Of a stretch of 64,000 nt of DNA, positions 55,107-64,000 are shown piece by piece. The translations under genes were made by a program, and so were the position numbers. The DNA comes from Fibrobacter succinogenes (GTDB lineage: Bacteria; Fibrobacterota; Fibrobacteria; Fibrobacterales; Fibrobacteraceae): positions 62,001 through 126,000 of the forward strand of contig NZ_CACZDK010000004.1 in the NCBI RefSeq assembly GCF_902779965.1, given 5' to 3'. Position 1 is the first letter of the stretch, and every line of letters starts with the position of its first letter. The notes under the pieces are model-generated. The model did no database searches. It was not told the DNA's origin and saw only the letters and a list, made by a program, of their open reading frames with translations.

Positions 55107-56359
55107 AAAAACTCCTCGCCATACTTTTATTCCTTGCGGCTTTTGCAAATGCCTCCGAAGTTTTCTTCGATTCGCGTTTCACGTTGTGGAAAGACGCAAC
55201 CATCTTGATTTGGTCACTCGACGGCAATTCGCCCATTAGCACTAACGAATTTTGCCTATCACTCCGCCGTAACAATACCGGAATCGGAGAACCCAAATGC
55301 CGCGAATTTGGGGAATGGGAACGCGACACCATCGCCATGCGCTATGGCTCCTGGCTTTCGAACAACTTAGAAAAAGGTTTGCCATCAAGTTACTTGCGCG
55401 CAAGGCACCCCGGCATGGCTGCAAAGATTCAAGTTCTCGAAGACAATATCGTTCTTTTCCTCGCACCTCAAGGAAAGTTTATTCAAGTAGCAATTTTTGA
55501 CGAGACCGCACAAGAGCCAAAAGCAGCAGGCATCGTCAAAGCAAACAGCGATAAAATAGCCCTCGGTGATGACATTGCTGCCACATTCTTTGACAAGCGC
55601 ACCAAGCGCCGCCTCACCAAAGAAGAACGTCTCAAAATGCAAACAGAACCCGATGACCTTTACAAGGAAGTTCCGAATTTAAAAATTTGGGCTGGCGTAG
55701 GTGTTGGTTTTTCACAAGCCCATTTTCCGCTCACTCCCGATAACTGGACGAGCAGCCATACCAAAAGCCGAGTGCGCAACTACCGCGCCACAAAGGATTC
55801 CGTAAGCCTTTGGAATTTTATCGACGATGCAGACCCGTTCCTCAGCTTTTACGCAGGCCTCACGTGGCATGGCTTTATCGGCATCGAATTCATGTACCGC
55901 TATTCCAATCGCGATATGAAAATCGACCATTCCGATACAGTCTACAAGGAACTCGATCATTGGGATTTCGGACAGCACGATATCGGGCTCAACGCGCTTT
56001 TATCCATGACATACCCCATCACGCCATGGCTTAACATTACACCGCTATTTTTCCTCGGTTTCCAATACACCTTCTACGTCGAAGATATCGAGCTCAAGAA
56101 GGGAGTCAAAACCCCATCAAAAGCTTACAAGTACCGCATTAAATTCGAGGACCTTTATAAAGGCGCACTCGTAGGCATTGGCGGACAGTTCGTATTCAAA
56201 AAGCATTATGGCGTAGACCTCCGCGCAGGCATTTCTAGCCGCGGTCGCGACCTCTATGAAGCCCCCTCCCCCGATGCAGGCGCCGCCCCCACAACAATCG
56301 GCAAATCCACCATCGATTGCTTTATAAGCCTCGGGTTTGAATACCATTGGACGCTGTAA
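55103..56359 (+). CDS. Outer-membrane beta-barrel protein
   Basis: This 418-aa protein has a signal peptide (MKKLLAILLFLAAFANA-SE). An N-terminal ~170-residue periplasmic-type region is followed by a barrel-like C-terminal half with alternating strands (IWAGVGVGFSQAHF, FIGIEFMYRYSNRD, LNITPLFFLGFQYTF, GVDLRAGISS). It ends SLGFEYHWTL, an aromatic terminal strand typical of outer-membrane insertion. It is coupled to the lipoprotein before it. Confidence 0.78.
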   Translation: MKKLLAILLFLAAFANASEVFFDSRFTLWKDATILIWSLDGNSPISTNEFCLSLRRNNTGIGEPKCREFGEWERDTIAMRYGSWLSNNLEKGLPSSYLRARHPGMAAKIQVLEDNIVLFLAPQGKFIQVAIFDETAQEPKAAGIVKANSDKIALGDDIAATFFDKRTKRRLTKEERLKMQTEPDDLYKEVPNLKIWAGVGVGFSQAHFPLTPDNWTSSHTKSRVRNYRATKDSVSLWNFIDDADPFLSFYAGLTWHGFIGIEFMYRYSNRDMKIDHSDTVYKELDHWDFGQHDIGLNALLSMTYPITPWLNITPLFFLGFQYTFYVEDIELKKGVKTPSKAYKYRIKFEDLYKGALVGIGGQFVFKKHYGVDLRAGISSRGRDLYEAPSPDAGAAPTTIGKSTIDCFISLGFEYHWTL

Positions 56360-56361
56360 TT

Positions 56362-56470
56362 AGTTACTAGTTAATAGTTACTTCGCCCTATGGGCTAGTT
56401 ACTAGAATTTAATTACTAGAATTCTTAATATGGAATTCTCTAGTAACTAGTAACTTGGAACTCTCAACTA
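56362..56470. repeat. TAGTTACTAG-type repeat region
   Basis: The gap before the helicase has repeated TAGTTACTAG/TTACTAGAATT units in both orientations, related in style to the heptad repeats. Confidence 0.5.
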
Positions 56471-56493
56471 AGACCTCCTACTTGCAATTTTTC

Positions 56494-56501
56494 TATCTTT
56501 G
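56494..56501 (+). promoter_or_regulatory. Candidate -7 element (TATCTTTG) of the helicase gene
   Basis: This is an exact TAnnTTTG match eight bases before the ATG at 56510, with no Shine-Dalgarno between. Confidence 0.45.
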
Positions 56502-56509
56502 CCACCACT

Positions 56510-57901
56510 ATGAGTGAAGACATTAAAGAAGAAACGAAAGAAAGAGTAAATCCGTTTTTAACGCCTGTTAAAATTATCGAGCCCAAGAACAAGCTCCCCG
56601 ATTATACATTTGACATGCTCCCCGAAGAACAGAAGGCTATTCTCCGGGAACACGGTTGGACCGAACTCATGCCCGTCCAGCGCAAGTCCATCCCTTACAT
56701 GCTCGCCGCCCGCGATATGCTCGTGCAATCGAAGACGGGTTCGGGCAAGACGGGCGCGTACGCCCTCCCGCTTTTGCAGGTCATTGTCCGTGACCATCCG
56801 TATCCGCAGGCACTTATCCTTGTGCCAACGCGAGAACTCTGCATCCAGGTGCAAGAAGAATTCGAAAAGCTCTCGAAGGGTACAGGCATCAAGTCCGTCG
56901 CTATTTTTGGCGGCGTGAACTACGAACCGCAAATCAAGGCGCTCCGTTCCGGCGTACATGTCATTGTCGCTACTCCGGGCCGACTCATGGACCACATCCA
57001 GCGCGGCAATGTTGATTTGCTTTCTATCCGTGATCTCGTGCTTGACGAAGCCGATGAAATGCTCTCGATGGGTTTCTACCCCGACATGCAGAAAATCCGC
57101 AAGTACTTGCCGAAGGCAATCTCTTGCACGATGTACAGCGCTACGATTCCGCAGACGGTCAAAAGCCTTGCCCGCGAATTCCAGCGCCCGGGTGCCGATT
57201 TCCTTTCGCTCAGCTATGACAAGGTCATCGCGAACAACCTCGAACACCGCTACTACACTTGCGACGTGATGGAAAAGGATTCCATGACCATCAAGGTTCT
57301 GGAATACTACAATCCTGAAAGCTGCATGATTTTCTGCAACTACAAGCGCGACGTGAGCTACTTGGAACAAGTGCTTTCCGGTTACGGCTTTGAAGTTGGC
57401 GCCCTCAGCGGCGATGTGGCCCAGAGCCTCCGCGAAAAGACGCTCAACGCCTTCCGCGACAAGAAACTCAAGATCCTCATCTGCACCGATGTGGCAGCCC
57501 GCGGTATCGACGTGGACCACGTGACGCACGTGATTGTTTACGACCACCCCGCCGACCACGAAGTGTACGTGCACCGCAGCGGGCGTACCGCAAGAGCAGG
57601 CCGTAGCGGTCTTTGCATCTCGCTCATCACGCCGGTCGAAGAAATCGACCTGCGCCAAACGGCAGTCGACTTCGGCATCAACTTCATCAAGATGGATCCG
57701 CTTACAAACGAAGAAATCGCGAAGAAGGTGAGCGAACGTACCAAAGTCCGCCTCGAAGAAGTCCGCAAGCACTTCGGCGGTCAAAAAGCAACTGAACGCA
57801 TCAGCCGCATGCTCCCGCTCGTTAAGGATCTCGCGAACGGCACCACCGACGACCAGATGCTACTTGCGTATCTGTTAGATAAATTTGCATGGAGGAAGTG
57901 A
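56510..57901 (+). CDS. DEAD-box ATP-dependent RNA helicase
   Basis: This 463-aa helicase has Q-motif VQRKSIPY, motif I SKTGSGKTGAY, Ia PTRELC, II DEADEM, III SATIPQ, V TDVAARGIDV and VI HRSGRTARAG. The C-terminal extension (~65 residues, KVSERTKVRLEEVRKHFGG) is short and lacks the RNA-binding tail of DbpA or DeaD. It probably unwinds rRNA or mRNA in the cytoplasm. The start appears leaderless. Confidence 0.94.
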   Translation: MSEDIKEETKERVNPFLTPVKIIEPKNKLPDYTFDMLPEEQKAILREHGWTELMPVQRKSIPYMLAARDMLVQSKTGSGKTGAYALPLLQVIVRDHPYPQALILVPTRELCIQVQEEFEKLSKGTGIKSVAIFGGVNYEPQIKALRSGVHVIVATPGRLMDHIQRGNVDLLSIRDLVLDEADEMLSMGFYPDMQKIRKYLPKAISCTMYSATIPQTVKSLAREFQRPGADFLSLSYDKVIANNLEHRYYTCDVMEKDSMTIKVLEYYNPESCMIFCNYKRDVSYLEQVLSGYGFEVGALSGDVAQSLREKTLNAFRDKKLKILICTDVAARGIDVDHVTHVIVYDHPADHEVYVHRSGRTARAGRSGLCISLITPVEEIDLRQTAVDFGINFIKMDPLTNEEIAKKVSERTKVRLEEVRKHFGGQKATERISRMLPLVKDLANGTTDDQMLLAYLLDKFAWRK

Positions 57902-57902
57902 T

Positions 57903-57937
57903 ATAGTAGACAGTAGGAAGTAGGAAGTAGACAGTAT
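57903..57937. repeat. Heptad tandem repeat after the helicase gene
   Basis: AGTAGAC, AGTAGGA, AGTAGGA, AGTAGAC units directly after the stop codon. A reversed partial copy (CTTCCTACTTC) is at 58029-58039, just before map. Confidence 0.65.
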
Positions 57938-58049
57938 TGCTTGTCAATAAAGTCAATTATAAAGAAACTCCGATATCCTACATTTGCTATAGATCATTAG
58001 ACTCGATGCTCACGCTTATTATGGCATAACTTCCTACTTCTAACTAATT

Positions 58050-58811
58050 ATGGCTAAGATCAAAGTAAAATCCGCAAAAGAAATCGAACTGATTCGCGAT
58101 GCCGGCGCTCTCGCCGCCGAAACGCTGATCCGCGCGGGAGAAATGTGCAAGCCCGGCGTCTCCACCCTCGAAATCGATGAATTCATCGGCGACTACACTC
58201 GCCAGCACAAGGGCATCTCCGCCTGCATGGGCTACCACGGCTACCCGCGCTACGCCTGCATCAGCATCAACGAAGTTGTCTGCCACGGCATCCCGAACGC
58301 GAACACCATCCTCAAGGATGGCGACATCGTGAACATCGACATCACGACAATCCTCTCCGGCTATCACGGCGATACCTCCGCCATGTTCTGCGTTGGTAAG
58401 GTCTCCGACATCGCCCGTGAACTCGTGGACACCGCCAAGTTCTGCATGGAAGAAGGCATCCGCGCTGCTGGCGAAAGAGGCGCCCACTGGAACGACATCG
58501 GCTGCGCCATCCAGGACATCGCCGACGAACATGGCTTTAGCGTTGTCGAAGACTACTGCGGTCACGGCATCGGTCGCGGCTTCCACGAAGAACCGACCGT
58601 CTACCACTTCCGCAACTACGAACGTTGCCCGTTCATCGAAGTCGGTAACGTGTTCACCGTAGAACCGATGCTCAACGTCGGTCGCCCGGGCACCAAGACT
58701 CTCGCCGACGGCTGGACCGCAGTGACCCGCGACGGCTCGCTCAGTGCCCAGTGGGAACACACCGTCGTGAAGACCAAGGATGGCATCGACATTCTCACGT
58801 TGCCAAGATAG
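58050..58811 (+). CDS. map: Methionine aminopeptidase, type I
   Basis: This 253-aa metalloprotease removes the initiator Met. Metal ligands are in NIDITTILSGYHGDTSAMF (two Asp), CGHGIGRGFHEEP (His), TVEPMLN (Glu) and WEHTV (Glu region). The substrate His is in VCHGIPN. The ATG has no clear ribosome site. Confidence 0.95.
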   Translation: MAKIKVKSAKEIELIRDAGALAAETLIRAGEMCKPGVSTLEIDEFIGDYTRQHKGISACMGYHGYPRYACISINEVVCHGIPNANTILKDGDIVNIDITTILSGYHGDTSAMFCVGKVSDIARELVDTAKFCMEEGIRAAGERGAHWNDIGCAIQDIADEHGFSVVEDYCGHGIGRGFHEEPTVYHFRNYERCPFIEVGNVFTVEPMLNVGRPGTKTLADGWTAVTRDGSLSAQWEHTVVKTKDGIDILTLPR

Positions 58812-58813
58812 CC

Positions 58814-59149
58814 ATGTCCTTCCTCAGTAACGCCCGCGACAAAGCGATTGAATTCTTTTTTCAGCGTAACGATTTCTTCAAGCAATTTGGAGAAATCCAA
58901 AACGTTGATATAGATTCACAAGAAAACCAAGCGAACATCACCATCCTTCTGCATGGCGAGACCGAGCCGACTCTTCTTTGCGCCCACTATTGCTTTGAAG
59001 ATACAGATGAAGGAACTTTGATTGTCATAAACAAAGTCGATAGTCCGAGAGTGATGATCAACGAAATCGCCGCGTGGTGGTTCAAGGACCATTCCATCAA
59101 GAAAGCGCTCCCAAAAGGCACCGGCTTATTCGCCAAAATTTTGTTCTAA
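58814..59149 (+). CDS. Small protein, member of an unrecognised paralogous pair
   Basis: The 111-aa protein starts at ATG 58814, three bases after the map stop. It has helix-strand character with ITILLHGETEPTL and SPRVMINEIAAWWF. The next gene shares the LxHGETxP block and the closing I-x-E-I/V-x-x-W segment. There is no signal peptide, so it is probably cytoplasmic. The frame is also open upstream, but those codons overlap map and lack a ribosome site. Confidence 0.65.
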   Translation: MSFLSNARDKAIEFFFQRNDFFKQFGEIQNVDIDSQENQANITILLHGETEPTLLCAHYCFEDTDEGTLIVINKVDSPRVMINEIAAWWFKDHSIKKALPKGTGLFAKILF

Positions 59150-59171
59150 CTGGCACCGAAGGAATTTTATC

Positions 59172-59468
59172 ATGGACGAACAACTTCAAAAAGTCTTCAA
59201 CAACATTTCTTTTAGTGTCAACGCCGAGAAACAGACGATGGACCTCACGGTCCTCCCGCATGGCGAAACCACACCCATTTCGTTCCATTTGAACTACAAA
59301 CTCGTAGAAAATGGCGAAGAAACCGAAATAATCGTCGAAAAAATAGCCTCAGATCGAATTTGGGTCGATGAAATTGTTCACTTGTGGCTAGAAAAAAGTA
59401 ATTTTCAATATAGGATTCCCCAAAAACTCTCAAGAATTGTTAAAATGTTCTTGAAACAGGAGATCTAA
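59172..59468 (+). CDS. Small protein, paralog of the previous gene
   Basis: This 98-aa protein shares LTVLPHGETTPI and a DRIWVDEIVHLW segment with the gene before it. It is followed after 13 bases by the EcsC-like gene, which has AAAAGGAGC upstream. It is likely a tandem duplicate; the function is unknown. Confidence 0.65.
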   Translation: MDEQLQKVFNNISFSVNAEKQTMDLTVLPHGETTPISFHLNYKLVENGEETEIIVEKIASDRIWVDEIVHLWLEKSNFQYRIPQKLSRIVKMFLKQEI

Positions 59469-59481
59469 AAGGAGCAAGCCC

Positions 59482-60198
59482 ATGTTGAATTTTAAAGAAT
59501 ACAAAGACAAAAAAAGCGAATCCATTCAGGAACTGTTCAACTCTATCGTCTTCAATCTGATTACGGACATTCCAGACTCGCTCCTTTGCCCCAACAGCGA
59601 TCCCGACAAGCGCGCCGAAGTACTTATCAAGCAGGCCGCATTGAAGGCAGCCACGGTGAGTACATCGCTCTCCATCCCGGCCGGTTTTACAGGTGTCTTG
59701 ACCTCCATCCCGGATATTGCCGCGGTTTGGCGCATCCAGGCACAGCTCGTTTCTGATATCGCCTGCACCTATGGCAAGTTCGCCATGCTCAGCCGCGAAG
59801 CCATGGTCTGGTGTCTTTTCCGCCACAGTGCAGCCTCGCTCCTTCGTGATGTTGCAGTCCGCACCGGAAGCCGCATCGTTGTTCAGAAACTCTCGCTCAC
59901 AGCACTCCAGAAGTTGCTCCAAAAAATCGGCGTGAAGATTTCTGCAAACTTCCTCGGTCGCATCGCACTCCGCGCCATCCCCGCTATTGGCGCTATCGGA
60001 AATGGTGCTTACACTTACTTTGACACCACCGAAGTCGGAAAGACCGCCACAGCATATTTCAAAGCACTCGAAGGCGTTGAAAAGCCGGAACTCGTCGAAA
60101 ATAGCATCGACAAAGATCCTGATTCCAGCGAATCCGATGCAGAATCAACAGAAAACACCGAAAGCACTGACGAAAACAAGACGGACAAATCCATTTAG
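59482..60198 (+). CDS. EcsC-family-like protein
   Basis: This 238-aa protein has a helical body with hydrophobic, Gly-rich segments (SLSIPAGFTGVLTSIPDIAA, AIPAIGAIGNGAYTYFDT) typical of the EcsC family, whose biochemical role is unclear. The C-terminal ~45 residues are acidic and repetitive (ESDAESTENTESTDENKTD). It is the third gene of the small-protein run. The family call is by layout and motif, so it is moderate. Confidence 0.6.
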   Translation: MLNFKEYKDKKSESIQELFNSIVFNLITDIPDSLLCPNSDPDKRAEVLIKQAALKAATVSTSLSIPAGFTGVLTSIPDIAAVWRIQAQLVSDIACTYGKFAMLSREAMVWCLFRHSAASLLRDVAVRTGSRIVVQKLSLTALQKLLQKIGVKISANFLGRIALRAIPAIGAIGNGAYTYFDTTEVGKTATAYFKALEGVEKPELVENSIDKDPDSSESDAESTENTESTDENKTDKSI

Positions 60199-60204
60199 CT
60201 TTCC

Positions 60205-61671
60205 GTGTCCATTTCACAAACCATCAAGAATATTCTCAATCAGCAAGGAGTCTTTGTACTCCTTGTTTTAGTTCTTGTATTTCTTTTTTCATTTTCCTTC
60301 TTTGGCGAAAAGATTCCACTCAACGATGGCGCGGGCTATGACGGAACCTTTTATTATAGCGTCGCCCAGAATTTTTCGACGGACTTTTTTGAAAATGCCT
60401 ACGACCGCTTCCGCATCTTCCGCATTTTCCCATTTTTCCTAATTAATTTGTTTTTTTCCATTTTCAGCATCGAGCCAAGTCATGCAAACCTAATGTACTC
60501 GATGTATGTTCTCCATTACTTGAATCTCGCGATCCAGCTAACATTCTTTTTCAAGCTAGCACGCCTAAACAACTGGAAAAAGACAACCACGTCTATCATC
60601 TTTGCATGTTTCTTTTTCAACTATTTCACCCTTAAAAATTTCGGTTACGAGATATTCCAGACCGATGCTTTCGCCACCACAATCTTTCTCGTTTCATTCT
60701 ATTATCTCCAGCAAAAAAACATCTTTCTCGCATTATCCATTTCGTTCTTGGGACTTATCACCTGGCCCACAGTCTCATACACAATATGGCTATTGTACAT
60801 CTTTAATAAACCCTTTCCGCAAGACGGGCTTCGCCTAAATTTTATCACCGGGAAATTAGTTTCGATTGTATTCCCCCTACTTTCCATCGGAGCAGTCGTA
60901 ACGCTTTACGTGTTGCACAAGCAAGCTATTCTCGAAAGCATGCTCTGTATGCAAGCATACTTGCCGTTCCTCATCACAAATGCATGTGCCTGGAGCGTTT
61001 TCCTGTACATTCTTTTTCGCCACTGCAACTACAACATTTACTGCCCGCACAAAAAAAATCTTAGCATTCCCTGGAAAAAAATAACAAGTATCGCTATTCC
61101 GTTCCTCGCAATAAACATTTTCTTCCGCATGTACGCGAATAACGAATTTTTCTTCAATGAAGCCGCATTCGCCCTTCAAATACTTCTTCGACCGCTCAAG
61201 TATCCGCTTATCACACTTATCGGCCATATATCCTACTTTGGGATTCTTCCGATGCTTGTATTAATCCTCTTCCGCCATCTTTTAAAAGACGTATTCCACC
61301 GCACTGTCGGCTACACCATTGCATTTGTCGCTTTTCTCTTTTTTGCAACGGACAGCGAAGCCAGGCACATACTCCCGCAAATTCCATTGGCCCTCGTCCC
61401 GCTCGCAAGCCTCCTCGACAAAATGAACTTGAACGTAAAATCCGTCTCAGCCTTGATCGTTCTGCAACTTGTCCTCAGCCACTTTTACCTCCCGATAAAC
61501 GCGGATGGGCTCGCCGAAGCTATCGAAAGCAACAACTTTTATACGGTCGCACAACGTTATTTTATGAGTTTTGGCCCGTGGATGTCATTCCACACTTATA
61601 TTGTATGGGCAGCGATTTCTGTTTTCACCGCAATTTTAGTGTGCCAAATCATCAAAAAACGCAAGATTTAG
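60205..61671 (+). CDS. Polytopic membrane protein, glycosyltransferase-like
   Basis: This 488-aa protein has about ten to eleven membrane segments. The start is GTG 60205, six bases after the EcsC-like stop. The first periplasmic loop has NDGAGYDGTFYYSVAQ, similar in position to the Asp-containing loop of GT-C or PMT-type enzymes. LLYIFNKPFPQDGLRLN and a later conserved ARHILPQIPLALVPL are visible. No cytoplasmic domain is seen. A polyprenyl-sugar-dependent transferase is plausible but not proved. Confidence 0.6.
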   Translation: MSISQTIKNILNQQGVFVLLVLVLVFLFSFSFFGEKIPLNDGAGYDGTFYYSVAQNFSTDFFENAYDRFRIFRIFPFFLINLFFSIFSIEPSHANLMYSMYVLHYLNLAIQLTFFFKLARLNNWKKTTTSIIFACFFFNYFTLKNFGYEIFQTDAFATTIFLVSFYYLQQKNIFLALSISFLGLITWPTVSYTIWLLYIFNKPFPQDGLRLNFITGKLVSIVFPLLSIGAVVTLYVLHKQAILESMLCMQAYLPFLITNACAWSVFLYILFRHCNYNIYCPHKKNLSIPWKKITSIAIPFLAINIFFRMYANNEFFFNEAAFALQILLRPLKYPLITLIGHISYFGILPMLVLILFRHLLKDVFHRTVGYTIAFVAFLFFATDSEARHILPQIPLALVPLASLLDKMNLNVKSVSALIVLQLVLSHFYLPINADGLAEAIESNNFYTVAQRYFMSFGPWMSFHTYIVWAAISVFTAILVCQIIKKRKI

Positions 61672-61713
61672 CTATTTTCGCCCCCTTTTATACTATCAAA
61701 TGAAAAACCGCCC

Positions 61714-61743
61714 TTGAGTTCCCCCCAAAATTTTCTATTTTTG
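61714..61743 (+). promoter_or_regulatory. Candidate promoter of the EF-G gene: TTG-N19-TATTTTTG
   Basis: TTG at 61714-61716 and TATTTTTG at 61736-61743 are 19 bases apart, matching the Bacteroidota-type -33/-7 spacing. The ATG is at 61788. Confidence 0.55.
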
Positions 61744-61787
61744 GGCGCAACATTCAATAACATCAACTCCATTAGTGGAATAAAAAT

Positions 61788-63853
61788 ATGAAAGACATTC
61801 AGCTGCACAGAAATATTGGTATTTCTGCTCACATCGACTCCGGTAAGACAACTCTTACCGAACGTATCCTCTACTTCACAAAGCGTATCCACGCTATCCA
61901 CGAAGTTCGTGGTAAAGACGGCGTCGGTGCCACGATGGACTCCATGGAACTTCCGGTGAACGCGACTCCATCAACATCATCGATACCCCGGGGCACGTGG
62001 ACTTCACGATCGAAGTGGAACGTTCTCTCCGCGTGTTGGACGGTGCTATCCTCGTCCTCACTGGCGTTGAAGGCGTTCAGTCCCAGTCTATTACTGTTGA
62101 CCGTCAGATGAAGCGCTACCATGTACCGCGCGTCGTGTTCGTGAACAAGTGCGACCGCTCTGGTGCAAACCCGCTCCGCGTGGCTGTCATGCTCAAGGAA
62201 AAGCTCAACCACAAGCCGTGCGTGATGCAGATTCCTATAGGTTTGGAATCCAATCTTAAGGGCGTGGTTGACCTTATCGAAATGAAGGCCTACTACTTCG
62301 AAGGCGAAAACGGCGACGACATGATCGAAAAGGATATCCCGGAAGAACTCGTCGATCAGGCTAATGAATACCGTGAAAAGCTCGTTGACTGCTGCGCTGA
62401 CTACAGCGACGAAGTCATGGAAAAGGCTATGGAAGGCCAGTATGGCGTTGACCAGATCGACAAGGCCCTCCTCAAGAAGGTTATCCGCGAAGCTACCATC
62501 CGTCTCGACATCACTCCGGTGTTCATGGGCTCCGCTCACAAGAACGTTGGTGTCCAGAAGCTCCTCGACGGTGTCATCGACTACCTCCCGTGCCCGACCG
62601 ACGTTGAAAACAAGGCTCTCGACCTCGACAACAACGAAGCAGAAGTTATCCTCAAGTCCGAAGACAACGCACCGCTCGTTTGCTACGCATTCAAGCTCGT
62701 GAACGATCGCTATGGCCAGCTCACCTACGTCCGCGTTTACCAGGGTACCCTTAAGAAGGGCGACATGATCACCAACATGGCAACCGGCAAGAAGGTTTCC
62801 GTTGGCCGTCTCGTTCGTATGCACGCTGACGAAATGGTGGACATCACCGAAGCTGGTGCAGGCGACATCGTTGCTCTGTTCGGTATCGACTGCGCATCCG
62901 GTACGACATTCACGGATGGCAAGAACCACTACAACATGACTTCTATGCACGTTCCTAACCCGGTTATCGAACTTGTTATTGAAGCCAAGAACCGTGACGA
63001 CCTCGACAACATGTCCAAGGCCCTCAACCGCTTCACGAAGGAAGACCCGACGTTCCAGGTCGAAGTTGACAAGGAATCTGGTCAGACCATCATCAAGGGT
63101 ATGGGCGAACTTCACCTTGACGTTTATATCGAACGTATGCGCCGTGAATACAAGTGCGACGTGACGACTGGTGCTCCGCAGGTGGCTTACCGCGAAACCA
63201 TCACCCGCCCGGCCAAGTTCGACTACACCCACAAGAAGCAGACTGGTGGTTCCGGTCAGTACGCTAAGGTCGTCGGTGAAATGCGTCCGATGGCTGTCGA
63301 AGGCGACCAGGAAAAGGTCTACAACTTCGTCAACTCCGTCGTCGGTGGCCGTATTCCGAAGGAATACATCCCGTCTTGCGACAAGGGTTTCCAGAGCTGC
63401 ATGGAAGCAGGTTCTTTGATCGGCTTCCCGGTTGTGGGTATCGAAATGGAAGTTCAGGATGGTGCATTCCACCCGGTCGACTCCTCTGATATGGCGTTCC
63501 AGGTTGCAGCCCGTATGGCCTTCCGCGAAGCTTTCGCCAAGGCTGGTGCTCAGATCCTCGAACCGATCATGAAGGTCGAAATCCAGACTCCGACCGAATT
63601 CCAGGGCGGCGTTGTGGGTAACGTGTCCCAGCGTCGTGGTGCTATCACTGGCACTAGCGAAGAACAGGGCATGACCACAATCGATGCTGAAGTTCCGCTT
63701 TCCGAAATGTTCGGTTATGCTACGGACCTCCGTTCCATGACCCAGGGTAAGGCAGAATTCACCATGGAATTCTGCAAGTACCTCCCGGTTCCGAAGAACA
63801 TCCAGGAAGAACTCATCAAGAAGTACGGCGACAAGGTCAAGGCTCGCGCTTAA
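61788..63853 (+). pseudogene. fusA: Elongation factor G, frameshifted by an internal deletion
   Basis: The reading frame from 61788 gives [20 protein letters not shown] (G1 loop) to TMDSME at 61949. It then runs out of frame. From about 61964 a different frame gives [15 protein letters not shown] (G3) and continues without break to 63853. The switch I/G2 region (RERGIT and ~20 neighbours in EF-G) is missing. Only 20 bases remain where ~66 are expected, so the loss is not a multiple of three. Everything else ([22 protein letters not shown], domains IV-V) is conserved with high-expression codon use. This is either a very recent lesion, an assembly error, or a second EF-G paralog being lost. The mitochondrial EFG1-like type is suggested by QMKRYHVPR and [15 protein letters not shown]. 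Confidence 0.8.
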
Positions 63854-63881
63854 TATTGACTAAAGTCTAAATACTTTAAAG

Positions 63882-63912
63882 CCCTCGGTTATAATACCGA
63901 GGGTTTCTTTTT
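63882..63912 (+). terminator. Terminator after the EF-G gene
   Basis: CCCTCGGT (63882-63889) pairs with ACCGAGGG (63896-63903), then TTTCTTTTT. Confidence 0.85.
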
Positions 63913-63953
63913 GCTCACGAATTCTAAAAGCCAAGCCTTCTTGAAAAGCTTAC

Positions 63954-63990
63954 AAAAAAGGCCTGCAACTTTGGTTGCAGGCCTTTTTTA
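63954..63990. terminator. Bidirectional terminator at the window end
   Basis: GGCCTGCAAC (63960-63969) pairs with GTTGCAGGCC (63974-63983), with A6 before and T6 after. It may serve a convergent gene right of the window. Confidence 0.85.
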
Positions 63991-64000
63991 TTGACCCAAA

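Overview
The window looks like chromosome of a Fibrobacter species (Fibrobacterota, Gram-negative, FCB group). The main evidence is three proteins built from the Fibrobacter succinogenes major paralogous (FISUMP) domain: a 10-copy lipoprotein, a 2-copy lipoprotein and a 1-copy secreted protein. Supporting evidence is two CotH-family surface proteins (one with a poly-serine linker), many lipoproteins, LysM and SPOR envelope proteins, and several TAnnTTTG promoter elements of the type known from Bacteroidota. I see no phage, transposase, plasmid or CRISPR array. The assignment rests on motif recognition alone.

Layout. 1-3391: two tandem CotH-family proteins, the first cut by the window edge. 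3651-5318 (-): glnS. 5478-13143 (-): FISUMP operon. 13516-15211: TPP riboswitch and thiC. 15253-25041: a co-directional block with a RecA-like ATPase carrying a degenerate primase-like domain, a degenerate TrmA/RlmD-like methyltransferase, a LysM protein, a 38-aa membrane peptide, a histidine kinase, a response regulator and a PQQ-type beta-propeller protein. 25144-27780: an oligopeptide-type binding lipoprotein and pssA. 27931-29999 (-): mpaA, an M15 carboxypeptidase and ruvC. 30089-35207: a primase-helicase-like protein with decayed catalytic motifs, overlapping a glycosyltransferase and then an LtaS-like phosphoglycerol transferase. 35317-35390 (-): tRNA-Pro(GGG).

35487-40850: small secreted proteins, a HAD phosphatase, and a tandem family of AgmX/PglI-type lipoproteins with three intact copies and one broken copy. 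41275-46648: miaB, a SPOR protein, tRNA-Leu(CAA), panD and a flotillin-like protein. 46721-50781: two paralogous secreted proteins separated by a hairpin-repeat array, then a LytR_C lipoprotein, rsfS and argS. 51004-52125 (-): third FISUMP protein. 52227-56359: purU, a membrane protein, pyrE, and a lipoprotein coupled to an outer-membrane barrel. 56510-61671: DEAD-box helicase, map, two small paralogs, an EcsC-like protein and a polytopic membrane protein. 61788-63853: an EF-G gene broken by an internal out-of-frame deletion.

The most unusual features are outside genes. A family of intergenic elements, each with two short hairpins whose stems differ between copies but stay complementary, ends in a conserved 18-base block placed directly before the starts of glnS, miaB and the gene at 47517. 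A second family of 7-base tandem repeats (AGTAGAC/AGTAGGA) fills other gaps. Several genes have a TAnnTTTG or TATATTCA element only a few bases before the ATG and no Shine-Dalgarno, which suggests leaderless mRNAs. Three proteins keep the fold of a nucleic-acid enzyme but appear to have lost catalytic residues.
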